Of a stretch of DNA of 43,522 bases, positions 7,882 through 15,850 are shown piece by piece. Origin of the DNA: Holophagales bacterium UBA5704 (lineage in GTDB: Bacteria; Acidobacteriota; Thermoanaerobaculia; Multivoradales; UBA5704); the NCBI GenBank assembly GCA_002420005.1, contig DIHE01000115.1, positions 319 to 43,840 on the forward strand, in the 5' to 3' direction. The notes beneath the pieces are model-generated. The model was not told the origin of the DNA and searched no databases. It saw only the letters and a list, made by a program, of their open reading frames with translations. The position numbers were made by a program, and so were the translations under genes. Within the stretch, counting starts at the first letter, position 1. Every line of letters starts with the position of its first letter.

Positions 7882-8502
7882 ATGCACCGAGCCCTCACCA
7901 GTCTGTTGTTCCTGCTGCCCCTGCTTCCCGCCGTCGCCACCGCCCAGCCGCGGCGCTTCGAGCTCACCCCGTTCGCCGGCTACCGCCTGAGCGGCGAGGT
8001 CGACAATTCCGCCCGCCTCGGCTTCGGCCGCGGTTCCGACGTCGAGATCGACGAGGGCTCCCTGTTCGGAGCGACGCTCGACATCCCGCTCACCTCCGGC
8101 TTCCAGCTCGAGCTCCTGGCGAGCCGGCAGAGCACCTCGTTCACCGTCGACGACGGCCTGCTCTCCCCCTCCCGCAACCTCGGGGACGTGGATCTGAGCC
8201 TCTTCCATGCCGGCTTCCTGTACCAGTGGGGCTCGGGCCAGGTCGTCCCCTTCGCGGTCGCCTCGCTGGGCCTCGCCCGCCTGGATCCGGACTTCGTCGA
8301 GCTGGATGCCGAGAACTACCTCTCCGGCTCCTTCGGCGGGGGTGTCAAGCTCTTCTTCTCCGACAACGTCGGCGTGCGCCTCGAAGGGAGAGGCACCTGG
8401 ATCGACCTCGAGACCGACTTCGACAACCGCTACGACCGCTACGACTCCGACAGCGTCACCTGGCTGCCGGAGGGCTCGGCGGGCATCATCTTCGCCTGGT
8501 AG
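7882..8502 (+). CDS. Outer-membrane beta-barrel protein
   Basis: A 206-aa protein with a signal peptide (LTSLLFLLPLLPAVATAQ, cleavage about residue 21). Alternating hydrophobic/polar strands follow, with aromatic ends and short turns, for example FELTPFAGYRLSGE, LDIPLTSGFQLELLASRQ and the terminal strand EGSAGIIFAW. The size and the C-terminal aromatic residue fit an eight-stranded OmpX/OmpA-like barrel. AAAGGAGA lies before the ATG. It indicates a Gram-negative envelope. No ligand or enzyme role is visible, and it appears to be a single-gene unit. Confidence 0.82.
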   Translation: MHRALTSLLFLLPLLPAVATAQPRRFELTPFAGYRLSGEVDNSARLGFGRGSDVEIDEGSLFGATLDIPLTSGFQLELLASRQSTSFTVDDGLLSPSRNLGDVDLSLFHAGFLYQWGSGQVVPFAVASLGLARLDPDFVELDAENYLSGSFGGGVKLFFSDNVGVRLEGRGTWIDLETDFDNRYDRYDSDSVTWLPEGSAGIIFAW

Positions 8503-8523
8503 GCGGCGCGGAGCCACCCGCCG

Positions 8524-9231
8524 TCACCCCCGGAAGCGCGGCGGCTCGGGCGACTGAGTCCGCCAGTGGGCCTTGATGTAGTTGCGCAGCACGGCCGGCG
8601 CTCCGAGGTCCACCGTGCCGCGGCGGACCTCGTCCTCCAGGTCGAGCCACACGGCCACCATCTGCTCCCGCGCGATGGCGCTGCTGCCTTCCTCGTCGTC
8701 CAGTTGCGCCAGCTCGGTGCGCGCCCGCCGGCACACCGCGAGCGCCTCCGCCTTCTGCCCTCGCCGGAGATGAAAGCCCAGCAGGTAGACGATGAGGCCA
8801 TTGATTCGGATGACTTCTGTCGACCAGACAAGCCGTGGATTTCCGAGTGGAATCAGCTCTGCCGCCTGCTCCACGATGCGGAGGCTCTCGGCCGGGTCGA
8901 GATCGACCAGAGTGTAGGCAAGCCGAGCGAGCGTCTTGGCCCACAGGAAGGTTTCCGCCGTTCCCTCGAAGAGGGTTGCGGCACGGCGCAAGATGGCCGC
9001 GGCGGCCTCGCTGTTGCCCAGATCGTCTTCGAGATTGCCTTCGGCGCAGAGCAACCGCCCCTCAACGACGGGACGAGGAGTCGCGGCGCGCCGTATTGCG
9101 CACCGGGAAAAGGTGTCCCTTGATTCGGAGTGTCCGCTTTCCCCGCAACGAGGGCAAGCTCTTGCCGTGCTCGCAAAGAGCCGGCGGTTGAGAAAGGAGA
9201 CAAAAAATGGTCGTGCTCGAAATTCCCACAT
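8524..9231 (-). pseudogene. Probable 5'-truncated TPR-type protein remnant
   Basis: The minus-strand frame encodes 235 aa. From about residue 57 it is convincing protein: helical TPR-like repeats (EGNLEDDLGNSEAAAAILRR, LAYTLVDLDPAESLRIVEQA, AEALAVCRRARTELAQLDDE) and a distinctive tail (WLDLEDEVRRGTVDLGAPAV). The first 55 residues are low-quality sequence that runs into the start of the divergent GNAT gene at 9207. The expected N-terminal part of such TPR or HTH/TPR proteins is missing. I read it as the surviving 3' part of a larger gene. A short expressed ORF from an internal start cannot be excluded. Confidence 0.5.
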
Positions 9232-9743
9232 TGACCACCGAACGATTGCGTTTACGGCCCCTGCGGCGGAGCGACGTCGAGGCCTACGCCGCGCTCAATG
9301 CGGACCCCGAGGTTCTGCGCTGTGCGTATGGCGAGACCAAGCCGTGGGACCTGGGCCGCTCCTGGCGATATCTGGCGTTTCTCTGGGGACATTGGGTGCT
9401 CGGGGGGTGCGGCACGTGGGCGGTCGAGCACCGCGAGACCGGTGCGTTTCTGGGTCTGGTCGGTTTTTCCGAGCCGGAAGGATGGCCCGGCTGCGAGCTG
9501 GCCTGGCATCTCGACCGGGCCTCGTGGGGGCATGGGTATGCCACCGAAGCGGCGCGCGCGGCGCTCGGCTACGCCTTCGGCGAGCTCGGGAAGGAACGCA
9601 TCATCAGCCTCATCCACCCCGACAACCACGCTTCGCTGCGCGTCGCCGAAAAGGTCGGCGAAAAGCTCGTGCGCCGCATCGAGCACCTAGGCCGCGAGAT
9701 GCTGTGCTACGGGATCGAACGGCCGAGCCCGGCCGGCGCCTGA
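9207..9743 (+). CDS. GNAT N-acetyltransferase, RimJ/RimL type
   Basis: A 178-aa protein beginning IPTLTTERLRLRPLRRSD, the standard opening of the RimJ/RimL-like GNAT group (Acetyltransf_3). The acetyl-CoA-binding segment is WGHGYATEAARAALGYAF, and the late IHPDNHASLRVAEKVG helix is also typical. It probably transfers an acetyl group to a protein N-terminus or small amine; the substrate cannot be told. AAAGGAGA precedes the ATG. The gene appears to be alone: its 5' end overlaps the unreliable beginning of the divergent TPR remnant, and the next gene starts 82 nt downstream. Confidence 0.92.
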   Translation: MVVLEIPTLTTERLRLRPLRRSDVEAYAALNADPEVLRCAYGETKPWDLGRSWRYLAFLWGHWVLGGCGTWAVEHRETGAFLGLVGFSEPEGWPGCELAWHLDRASWGHGYATEAARAALGYAFGELGKERIISLIHPDNHASLRVAEKVGEKLVRRIEHLGREMLCYGIERPSPAGA

Positions 9744-9825
9744 CGGCGATCCGGCGCCGGAGGCTTCGCCGAGCTCCCTCTCCCGTGATAGAACAGGCCT
9801 CTACTTTCCCGGGGAGGCCCCTGCC

Positions 9826-11511
9826 ATGACGAAGATCTTTCGCGCCCTTCTCCTCTGCTCCGGCGCCCTCTTCCTGCCGGCCCTTGCCGCCGCAGCTCCA
9901 TCCTGTGAGGCTCTCGCGGCGCACGTGCCGGCCGCGCCCGCCTCGTTCGCCGCGTTCCGCGAAGGGGTGGCGGCGTCCCTGCGCCAGGCGGGGGATGCGG
10001 CCACGGCGGCCCAGGTCGAGGCGCTCGTGGCGGGGAGCCCGGTGCCGGCCGCGGCGGCGGATCTCGCCTCCTGCCTGGTGCGGCGGTATACCGTCGCCGC
10101 CCATGGCGAAAAGATCGTCCGCGATCTGCAGGAGATGGTCGGCTTCCGCACCTTCGCCGAGGAAGGCAAGGAGAACTGGAACGCGCCGGAGTTCCTGCGC
10201 CAGCGGGAGTGGCTGCAGAAGAAGGCCGAAGGGCTCGGGCTCGCCTTCAAGAGCTATGACGGCCGGATGGACGAGATCACGCTCCCCGGTCCCGCGCCGA
10301 TTCTCGCGGTGCTCACCCATGGCGACGTCCAGGACGTGAAGAACCAGCACTGGTCGTCCGACCCCTGGGAGGCGAAGCTGGTGGACGGCAAGATCATCGG
10401 GCGCGGCACCGAGGACGACAAGGGGCCGATCGTCGCGACGCTCTACGCCCTCGCGGCGCTGCGCGAGACCGGCTGGCCGCTCACCATGACCCTGCGCCTG
10501 CTCGTCGCCAACGGCGAGGAGTCGAGTTGGGACGAGATCCCCTACTACCTGGAGCGCGCGCCGCTGCCGGAGATGACGTTCGGCGTCGATGCCTCCTACC
10601 CGGTGGTGCATGCGCAGAAGGGCTACGGCGTGCTCACCGTGCGCGGCAAGGGCGCCGCCAAGCCGAAGCGGGGCGAATGGACGGTCGTCGAGATGTCCGG
10701 CGGCAGCGGCATGTCCATCATCCCCGAGAGCGGCGAGGCGATCCTCGACACCTCGCGCTATCCGGAAGGCGCCTGGACCTTCCTCCAGGACGCCGCGGCG
10801 AAGTGGTCGGCGGCGCATCCGCCGGCCCGCATCATCGTCCAGCAGGAGCCGGGGCTGCGTTTCCACGTCCTCGCGGAGGGCAAGGGCGGTCACTCCTCCG
10901 AGCCGGCGAGCGGCCACAACGCCCTCGCGGACCTGGCGGGCTTCCTCGCCAGCCTGAAGCCGACGCTGAACGCCCACGGCGCCCTCGTCTCGTTCCTCGC
11001 CGAGACGCTCAAGACCGAGACCGACGGGCGCTCCTTCGGCATCGCCACGCACGACGAAGGGATCGGCGATCTCACCGCCAGCCTCTCCTTCCTGCGGATG
11101 AAGGAAGGAGACCCGGTGGCGGAGATCAACCTGCGGCTGCCGCGGGGCATCTCGAACGACGAGGTGCAGAGCCGCGTGGCCGCCAAGGCCGCCGCCTTCC
11201 AGAAGCGGACGGGCGCCGCGGTGGAGATCCAGTCGGCGCGCTTCAGCGAGCCGCACTGGGCGCCTCCGGAAGGGAAGCTGGTGTCCACCCTGTTGGGCGT
11301 GTGGGAGGAGGTGACCGGCACCCCCGGCAAGCCGCTCGCCATCGGCGGCGGCACCCAGGCGCGCCTCTTCCCCGGCGGCGTCGATTTCGGCCCGGCCTCC
11401 TCCATGGACCACTACCGGGGCCATGGGCCGGACGAGTTCATGACTCCGCAGGAGCTGCACCGCGTCGCGGAATTGACCGTGGCGGCCCTCTGGCGCCTGG
11501 CAGGGAGATAA
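9826..11511 (+). CDS. Secreted M20-family metallopeptidase (dipeptidase-like)
   Basis: A 561-aa protein with a signal peptide (IFRALLLCSGALFLPALAAA). The M20 catalytic core shows LTHGDVQDV (zinc His about 165), RGTEDDKGP (about 194-201) and ANGEESS (about 231, catalytic Glu). A later AEGKGGHSSEPASGHNA lies in the dimerisation lid, and GGGTQARLFP near the end is like PepV-type dipeptidases. It probably hydrolyses di- or oligopeptides in the periplasm. GGGGAGG precedes the ATG. It is followed after 9 nt by DUF485 and then the ActP-like symporter, suggesting an operon that degrades peptides and imports a small acid product. Confidence 0.9.
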   Translation: MTKIFRALLLCSGALFLPALAAAAPSCEALAAHVPAAPASFAAFREGVAASLRQAGDAATAAQVEALVAGSPVPAAAADLASCLVRRYTVAAHGEKIVRDLQEMVGFRTFAEEGKENWNAPEFLRQREWLQKKAEGLGLAFKSYDGRMDEITLPGPAPILAVLTHGDVQDVKNQHWSSDPWEAKLVDGKIIGRGTEDDKGPIVATLYALAALRETGWPLTMTLRLLVANGEESSWDEIPYYLERAPLPEMTFGVDASYPVVHAQKGYGVLTVRGKGAAKPKRGEWTVVEMSGGSGMSIIPESGEAILDTSRYPEGAWTFLQDAAAKWSAAHPPARIIVQQEPGLRFHVLAEGKGGHSSEPASGHNALADLAGFLASLKPTLNAHGALVSFLAETLKTETDGRSFGIATHDEGIGDLTASLSFLRMKEGDPVAEINLRLPRGISNDEVQSRVAAKAAAFQKRTGAAVEIQSARFSEPHWAPPEGKLVSTLLGVWEEVTGTPGKPLAIGGGTQARLFPGGVDFGPASSMDHYRGHGPDEFMTPQELHRVAELTVAALWRLAGR

Positions 11512-11520
11512 GGAAGCGCC

Positions 11521-11820
11521 ATGCAGAACGCCCGCGAGATCCTGGCCTCTCCGGAGCTCAAGGCGCTGGTGCGCCGGAAGTGGACCGTCTCGATCCTGCT
11601 GACCGCCTGCCTGTTCGCCCTGTACTACGGCTACATCCTGCTGATCGCGGTGGACAAGGCGTTCCTCTCCCGCAAGATCGGCGCGCACACCACCCTCGGC
11701 ATCCCCTTCGGCGTCGGGGTGATCGTCCTCTCCTGGGTGCTGACCGCGGTCTACGTGCTGTGGGCGAACCGCTCGAACGACCGGGCGGTCGACGATCTCA
11801 AGCGCCGGGTGCGCCAGTAA
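11521..11820 (+). CDS. DUF485 inner-membrane protein (YjcH-like)
   Basis: A 99-aa protein with two transmembrane helices (about 24-44, SILLTACLFALYYGYILLI; about 63-86, IPFGVGVIVLSWVLTAVYVL) and basic cytoplasmic ends. DUF485/YjcH proteins are almost always encoded just before ActP-type sodium:solute symporters, as here with a 12-nt gap, and are thought to be small accessory subunits. No catalytic residues are expected. It sits between the M20 peptidase and the symporter with ribosome-binding-like purine tracts at both junctions. Confidence 0.9.
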   Translation: MQNAREILASPELKALVRRKWTVSILLTACLFALYYGYILLIAVDKAFLSRKIGAHTTLGIPFGVGVIVLSWVLTAVYVLWANRSNDRAVDDLKRRVRQ

Positions 11821-11832
11821 GGAGCGGACGCC

Positions 11833-13371
11833 ATGCCGACCACCCTGGGAACCCCGACCGTCTCGGCGATCCTCTTCTTCTTCCTGATCGTCGGCCTGAC
11901 CCTGGCGGTCACCTGGTGGGCGGCCCGGCGGACGCGCTCGACCAAGGAGTTCTACGCCGCCGGCCGCAGCATCGGCGCGCTCCAGAACGGTCTCGCCCTG
12001 GCCGGCGACTACATGAGCGCGGCGTCCTTCCTGGGCATCGCCGGGCTGGTGGCGCTCAAGGGCTATGACGGGATGATCTATGCCACCGGCTGGCTGGTCG
12101 GCTGGCCGGCGCTGATGTTCCTGATCGCCGAGCCGCTGCGCAATCTCGGCAAGTATACGTTCGCCGACGTGGTCGCCTTCCGCCTGCGCCAGACGCCGGT
12201 GCGAATCGCCTCCGCGATCGGCGGCATCCTCACCGTGCTGCTCTACACCATCGCGCAAATGGTGGGCGCCGGGAACCTGATCAAGCTGATGTTCGGCATC
12301 CCGTACGAGGCGGCGGTGGTCCTGGTCGGCGCCGTGATGCTCGCCTACGTCCTGTTCGGCGGCATGATCGCCACCACCTGGGTGCAGATCATCAAGGCGG
12401 TCCTCCTGCTTTGCGGCGTGACGCTGCTCACCCTGCTCGTGCTGGCGCAGTTCCACTGGAGCCCGGGCAATCTCTACTCGGAGGTGGCGACCACGCTCGG
12501 CCAGGAGGCTCTGGAGCCGGGCGGCCTGGTGAGCAACCCGGTCGATGCGATCTCGCTCGGCCTCGCGCTGATGTTCGGGCTGCTCGGCCTGCCGCACATC
12601 CTGATGCGGTTCTACACCGTGCCGGACGCGCGGACGGCGCGCACGTCGGTGCTCTATGCCACCGGCTTCATCGGGTACTTCTACGTGATCATCCCGATCG
12701 TCGGCTACGGTGCCTCGCTGCTGGTGGGGCGCGAGCTCATCACCGCGATCGACAAAGGAGGGAACATGGCGGCGCCCCTCCTCGCCGAGTCCTTGGGCGG
12801 CACCCCGTTTCTGGGCTTCATCGCCGCGGTCGCCTTCGCCACCATCCTCGCCGTGGTCGCCGGGCTCACCCTCGCGGGAGCCTCGGCCTTGTCGCACGAC
12901 ATCTACGTGAGCGTGATCAAGAAAGGCCACGCCAGCGAGGGGGAGCAGGTGGCGGTCGCCCGGGCCTCCACGGTGGCCTTCGGCCTCCTCGCGGTGCTCC
13001 TGGGCATGCTGTTCAAGGGGCAGAATGTGGCCTTCATGGTCGGGCTCGCCTTCGCGGTGGCCTGTAGCGCGAGCTTCCCGTCGCTCCTCCTGTCCATCGT
13101 CTGGCGGCGCTTCACCACGGCGGGTGCGGTCTCTTCGATCCTGACCGGCGCGTTCCTGTCGGTCTTCCTGATCGTCCTCAGCCCGACCATCTGGGTGGAC
13201 GTCCTGGGCAACGCCGAAGCGCTCTTCCCGCTCAAGAATCCGGCGATCGTCTCGATGACCGCCGCGTTCCTGGTCGCCATCGCGGTCTCCCTGCTCCGCC
13301 GCGAGCCGCGGGCCGAAGCGATGTTCGAGGACGAGAAGCTGCGAACCTACCTGGGGATCGGGGCGGAGTAG
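11833..13371 (+). CDS. actP: Sodium:solute symporter, ActP (cation/acetate) type
   Basis: A 512-aa polytopic protein of the SSS family with about 13 helices. Characteristic segments are RSTKEFYAAGRSIGALQNGL, AGDYMSAASFLGIAGLVALK (sodium-site region), LVGWPALMFLIAEPLRNLGK, YTIAQMVGAGNLIK and LGLPHILMRFYTVPDART. These closely follow ActP acetate permeases. It would import acetate or another short monocarboxylate with sodium. The preceding DUF485 gene supports the ActP assignment, while the linked peptidase leaves open an amino-acid-derived substrate. It ends 16 nt from the convergent hydrolase gene. Confidence 0.9.
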   Translation: MPTTLGTPTVSAILFFFLIVGLTLAVTWWAARRTRSTKEFYAAGRSIGALQNGLALAGDYMSAASFLGIAGLVALKGYDGMIYATGWLVGWPALMFLIAEPLRNLGKYTFADVVAFRLRQTPVRIASAIGGILTVLLYTIAQMVGAGNLIKLMFGIPYEAAVVLVGAVMLAYVLFGGMIATTWVQIIKAVLLLCGVTLLTLLVLAQFHWSPGNLYSEVATTLGQEALEPGGLVSNPVDAISLGLALMFGLLGLPHILMRFYTVPDARTARTSVLYATGFIGYFYVIIPIVGYGASLLVGRELITAIDKGGNMAAPLLAESLGGTPFLGFIAAVAFATILAVVAGLTLAGASALSHDIYVSVIKKGHASEGEQVAVARASTVAFGLLAVLLGMLFKGQNVAFMVGLAFAVACSASFPSLLLSIVWRRFTTAGAVSSILTGAFLSVFLIVLSPTIWVDVLGNAEALFPLKNPAIVSMTAAFLVAIAVSLLRREPRAEAMFEDEKLRTYLGIGAE

Positions 13372-13372
13372 G

Positions 13373-13397
13373 GGGGCCCTGGCGCGGTCAAGGCCCC
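13373..13397. terminator. Possible shared hairpin between convergent genes
   Basis: GGGGCC (13373-13378) and GGCCCC (13392-13397) can form a 6-bp stem just after the symporter stop and overlapping the hydrolase stop. There is no T-tract, so an intrinsic terminator function is uncertain. Confidence 0.25.
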
Positions 13398-15742
13398 GCC
13401 TCCGCGAATCCCACGTCGTCGAGGATCACCACGCCCTCGGGGCTGCGGTCGAAGACGAAGCGGATCTCCCGCACGGTGGCCGGATCGAAGCCGGGCTTCG
13501 CGGCGGCGAAAGCCTGGAGCGGCAGCTCGAAGGTCTGCATCACGGGCTCCCAGGGGTCGCCGTAGATGTCCGACTCGTCGGGCAGGCGGGTGAAGCGGGA
13601 CTTCAGGGGGATCGGCAAGGCGCGGAAGCGCGACAAGGGCAGCCGCACGGTGGCGCCCGTCGCGTCTGCCAACTCGATCGAGAGATCCAGAGGCTCCTTG
13701 CCTTCCTTCTTGTCACGCTCCTCCCGCGCTTCGCGCTCCTTCTCTTCCTTCTCCTCCTCGGCGTCGCTCTTCTTCTTCACCCCCGGCTGTTGGGGATCGG
13801 GTGCGTCGTCGCCCGAGTCGGCGAGGGAGAAGACGAGGAGGGAGCCGGCACCGGGAGGCGCCCAGCCGGCGGGAGGCGCCTGCGGCAGGCGGACGGCCCA
13901 CGTCGCGACCGGCGCGGCCGGTTCGGGTTTGCCCGGTTGGCGCTTCCAGCCGAGATAGACCACCTGGTTCTGCTTCGTGCCTTCCCCTTGCCGGAAGGCG
14001 AGGTCCTTCTGCTTCCAGAGGGTCAGGCCGCGCGTCCGGATGACGCCGCCGGGGAGCGAGGCGGACGCGACGTCCACGTCTTCCTCGGAGGTGGCGACGG
14101 CGCGGAAGGTCGAGTCGGCGAAGCGGGTGATGTAAAGGTCCTGCGGCAGCCAGGCCGGCGCGCTGCGCAGGTCGCGAAAGAGGCGGACGTAGCCCTGCTG
14201 GTCGTGGAGCGTCGCTTCGAGGAAGGCCGAGATGGCGACACGGCCGAGGCGGCGCTGCTCCTCGGGCTCCAGGAGGGCGGCCCGGTTGAGCAGCCAGGAG
14301 CGCGGCCAGCCGGCGTCGCCGTCTCCCCACACGGTGTTGAACTGGCCGTGGTTGGACCGGTAGCTGTACAGCGCAGCTTTGAAGTGCCCGCCTTCCCGGA
14401 GCTGCAACCGCTGATAGAGACGCTCGCCGTCGAAGATAGAGACGTCGCCGTCGTGCCCCCCTTGGAGGACGAGATAGCTGACGCCGGAGACGGGCGTGGG
14501 CTTGTTGGCGGGCTTGTACTGCCCGTCGACCGGCGCGATGGCCACCACCGAGCGGATGTGGAAGCCGAAGCCGAGCGGCACGGTGGCGTCGTCCGGGTAG
14601 AAGGGCAGGCGGTTGAAGGCCGCGGCGATGCCCACCGCCTCGCCGCCGCGCGAATGACCGATGAGGGCGATGCGGTCCAGATCCACCTTGCGGTGGAAGG
14701 GATTGCCCGGCGTGCGGTTCCACGCGCGCCAGAGCTCCAGATGCTTGAGCAACAGCCACCCCCGGCCGTCGTTCTCCTTCGTCAGGCCGCCGGACCAGAA
14801 CCCGTTGAAGAAGTTCTCGTCCACCGAGACGGCGATGAAGCCCCGGCTGGCCAGCAGCTCGCCGAGCCAGGCATAGCCGGTGTCGGAGAACTCGGTCATC
14901 CCATGGTTGCCGTGGACCACCAGGACGAGAGGGAAGGGGCCGGGGCCGTCCGGGTACCAGACCCGCCCGTTGCGCGGGAACTTCGTGAAGTCGAAGCCCC
15001 AGAACCAGTCGCGCACGGCGACTTTCCACCCCTCGTTGCCCTTGACGAACGGCGTCGCGTCCACGCTCTCGGTCTTGAGCGCCGCGCCGTCGGCGAACTC
15101 GCGGCGCTGCCGGTCGGTGCCGCTGCCGTAGGTCAAGGACAGGACCTTGTGCGGGCCGGGCTGGCCGGGATCGGCCAGGGCGAGCGGAGCCACCTGGACC
15201 GGATCGGGCCGCCGCGGCTTCACCAGATCCTCCGTGCCGCCCCGGCCGCCAAGCCACACGATCAGCCCGCCGTTGACGAGGACCCCGGTCACCACGAGAG
15301 CCTGCAGCACCCGCCGCCGCACCGGCCGCAGCGGCACACCGGAACGCAGGCGGGCGATGGAGCCGCCGAGGAGGGCCTCGACCGTGCCGAGGCCCAGCCC
15401 GACGGCGACCCCGAGACCGGGGGGAAGCCCGGAGCCGATGGCGAGGAGAATGAGGACCCCGAGAGCGCCGAAGCCGAACCAGCCGAAGAACCGGGGCAGG
15501 AGATCGAGGAGCCGGAGGGCCAGGATCATACCGAGGCCGAGGAGGGCGGCGAACAGGAGGGAGAGGAGGATGCCGGCCGGAATGTCGAGAAACGCCGGGC
15601 CGACCCCGGGCTGAAGCCAGATGCCTTCGACAGCTGCGCGCACCGCGGCCGCGACCAGAACCCCCCAGGCCGCACCGCGCCGCACCCGTGGCCCCGGAAG
15701 GAGGGCCTGCCCACAACGGGACCACCACGAGCTTTTCACCAC
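13388..15742 (-). CDS. Membrane-anchored alpha/beta hydrolase
   Basis: A 784-aa protein from GTG 15742, preceded by GGAGGAG; a second GTG lies at 15739. The N-terminal 150 residues hold four or five hydrophobic helices (for example ILLSLLFAALLGLGMILALR and GFGALGVLILLAIGSGL). An alpha/beta-hydrolase domain follows: PLVLVVHGNHGM oxyanion strand, ASRGFIAVSVDENF, nucleophile elbow LIGHSRGGEAVG at about 361-366, and a late Asp/His region (VLQGGHDGD, SNHGQFN). It is similar in layout to PAF-acetylhydrolase/chlorophyllase-like families. A Lys/Glu-rich linker (about 657-685) precedes a beta-rich C-terminal domain (SIELADATGATVRLPLSRFR). The active site probably lies outside the inner membrane. The substrate is unknown. 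It is divergent from hsdM. Confidence 0.82.
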   Translation of the reverse strand: MVKSSWWSRCGQALLPGPRVRRGAAWGVLVAAAVRAAVEGIWLQPGVGPAFLDIPAGILLSLLFAALLGLGMILALRLLDLLPRFFGWFGFGALGVLILLAIGSGLPPGLGVAVGLGLGTVEALLGGSIARLRSGVPLRPVRRRVLQALVVTGVLVNGGLIVWLGGRGGTEDLVKPRRPDPVQVAPLALADPGQPGPHKVLSLTYGSGTDRQRREFADGAALKTESVDATPFVKGNEGWKVAVRDWFWGFDFTKFPRNGRVWYPDGPGPFPLVLVVHGNHGMTEFSDTGYAWLGELLASRGFIAVSVDENFFNGFWSGGLTKENDGRGWLLLKHLELWRAWNRTPGNPFHRKVDLDRIALIGHSRGGEAVGIAAAFNRLPFYPDDATVPLGFGFHIRSVVAIAPVDGQYKPANKPTPVSGVSYLVLQGGHDGDVSIFDGERLYQRLQLREGGHFKAALYSYRSNHGQFNTVWGDGDAGWPRSWLLNRAALLEPEEQRRLGRVAISAFLEATLHDQQGYVRLFRDLRSAPAWLPQDLYITRFADSTFRAVATSEEDVDVASASLPGGVIRTRGLTLWKQKDLAFRQGEGTKQNQVVYLGWKRQPGKPEPAAPVATWAVRLPQAPPAGWAPPGAGSLLVFSLADSGDDAPDPQQPGVKKKSDAEEEKEEKEREAREERDKKEGKEPLDLSIELADATGATVRLPLSRFRALPIPLKSRFTRLPDESDIYGDPWEPVMQTFELPLQAFAAAKPGFDPATVREIRFVFDRSPEGVVILDDVGFAEAGP

Positions 15743-15850
15743 GGATCTCCTCCTTCGCAGCGGATCAAGTGCCTCGGAAGGATAGACGACGATGACGGCA
15801 AAAGGTTTCCCCGCGATGCTACCATGCCCCCCCGCAACGCAAGGAGACCC

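Noticed and set aside
9610..12930. 1106-aa minus-strand open frame across GNAT, M20, DUF485 and ActP genes
   Set aside because: It is antisense to four well-recognised proteins and shows no domain; it is a codon-bias shadow.
13790..15850. Upstream extension of hsdM
   Set aside because: Antisense to the hydrolase gene; the AAGGAG-preceded ATG at 15851 begins the normal HsdM N-terminus.
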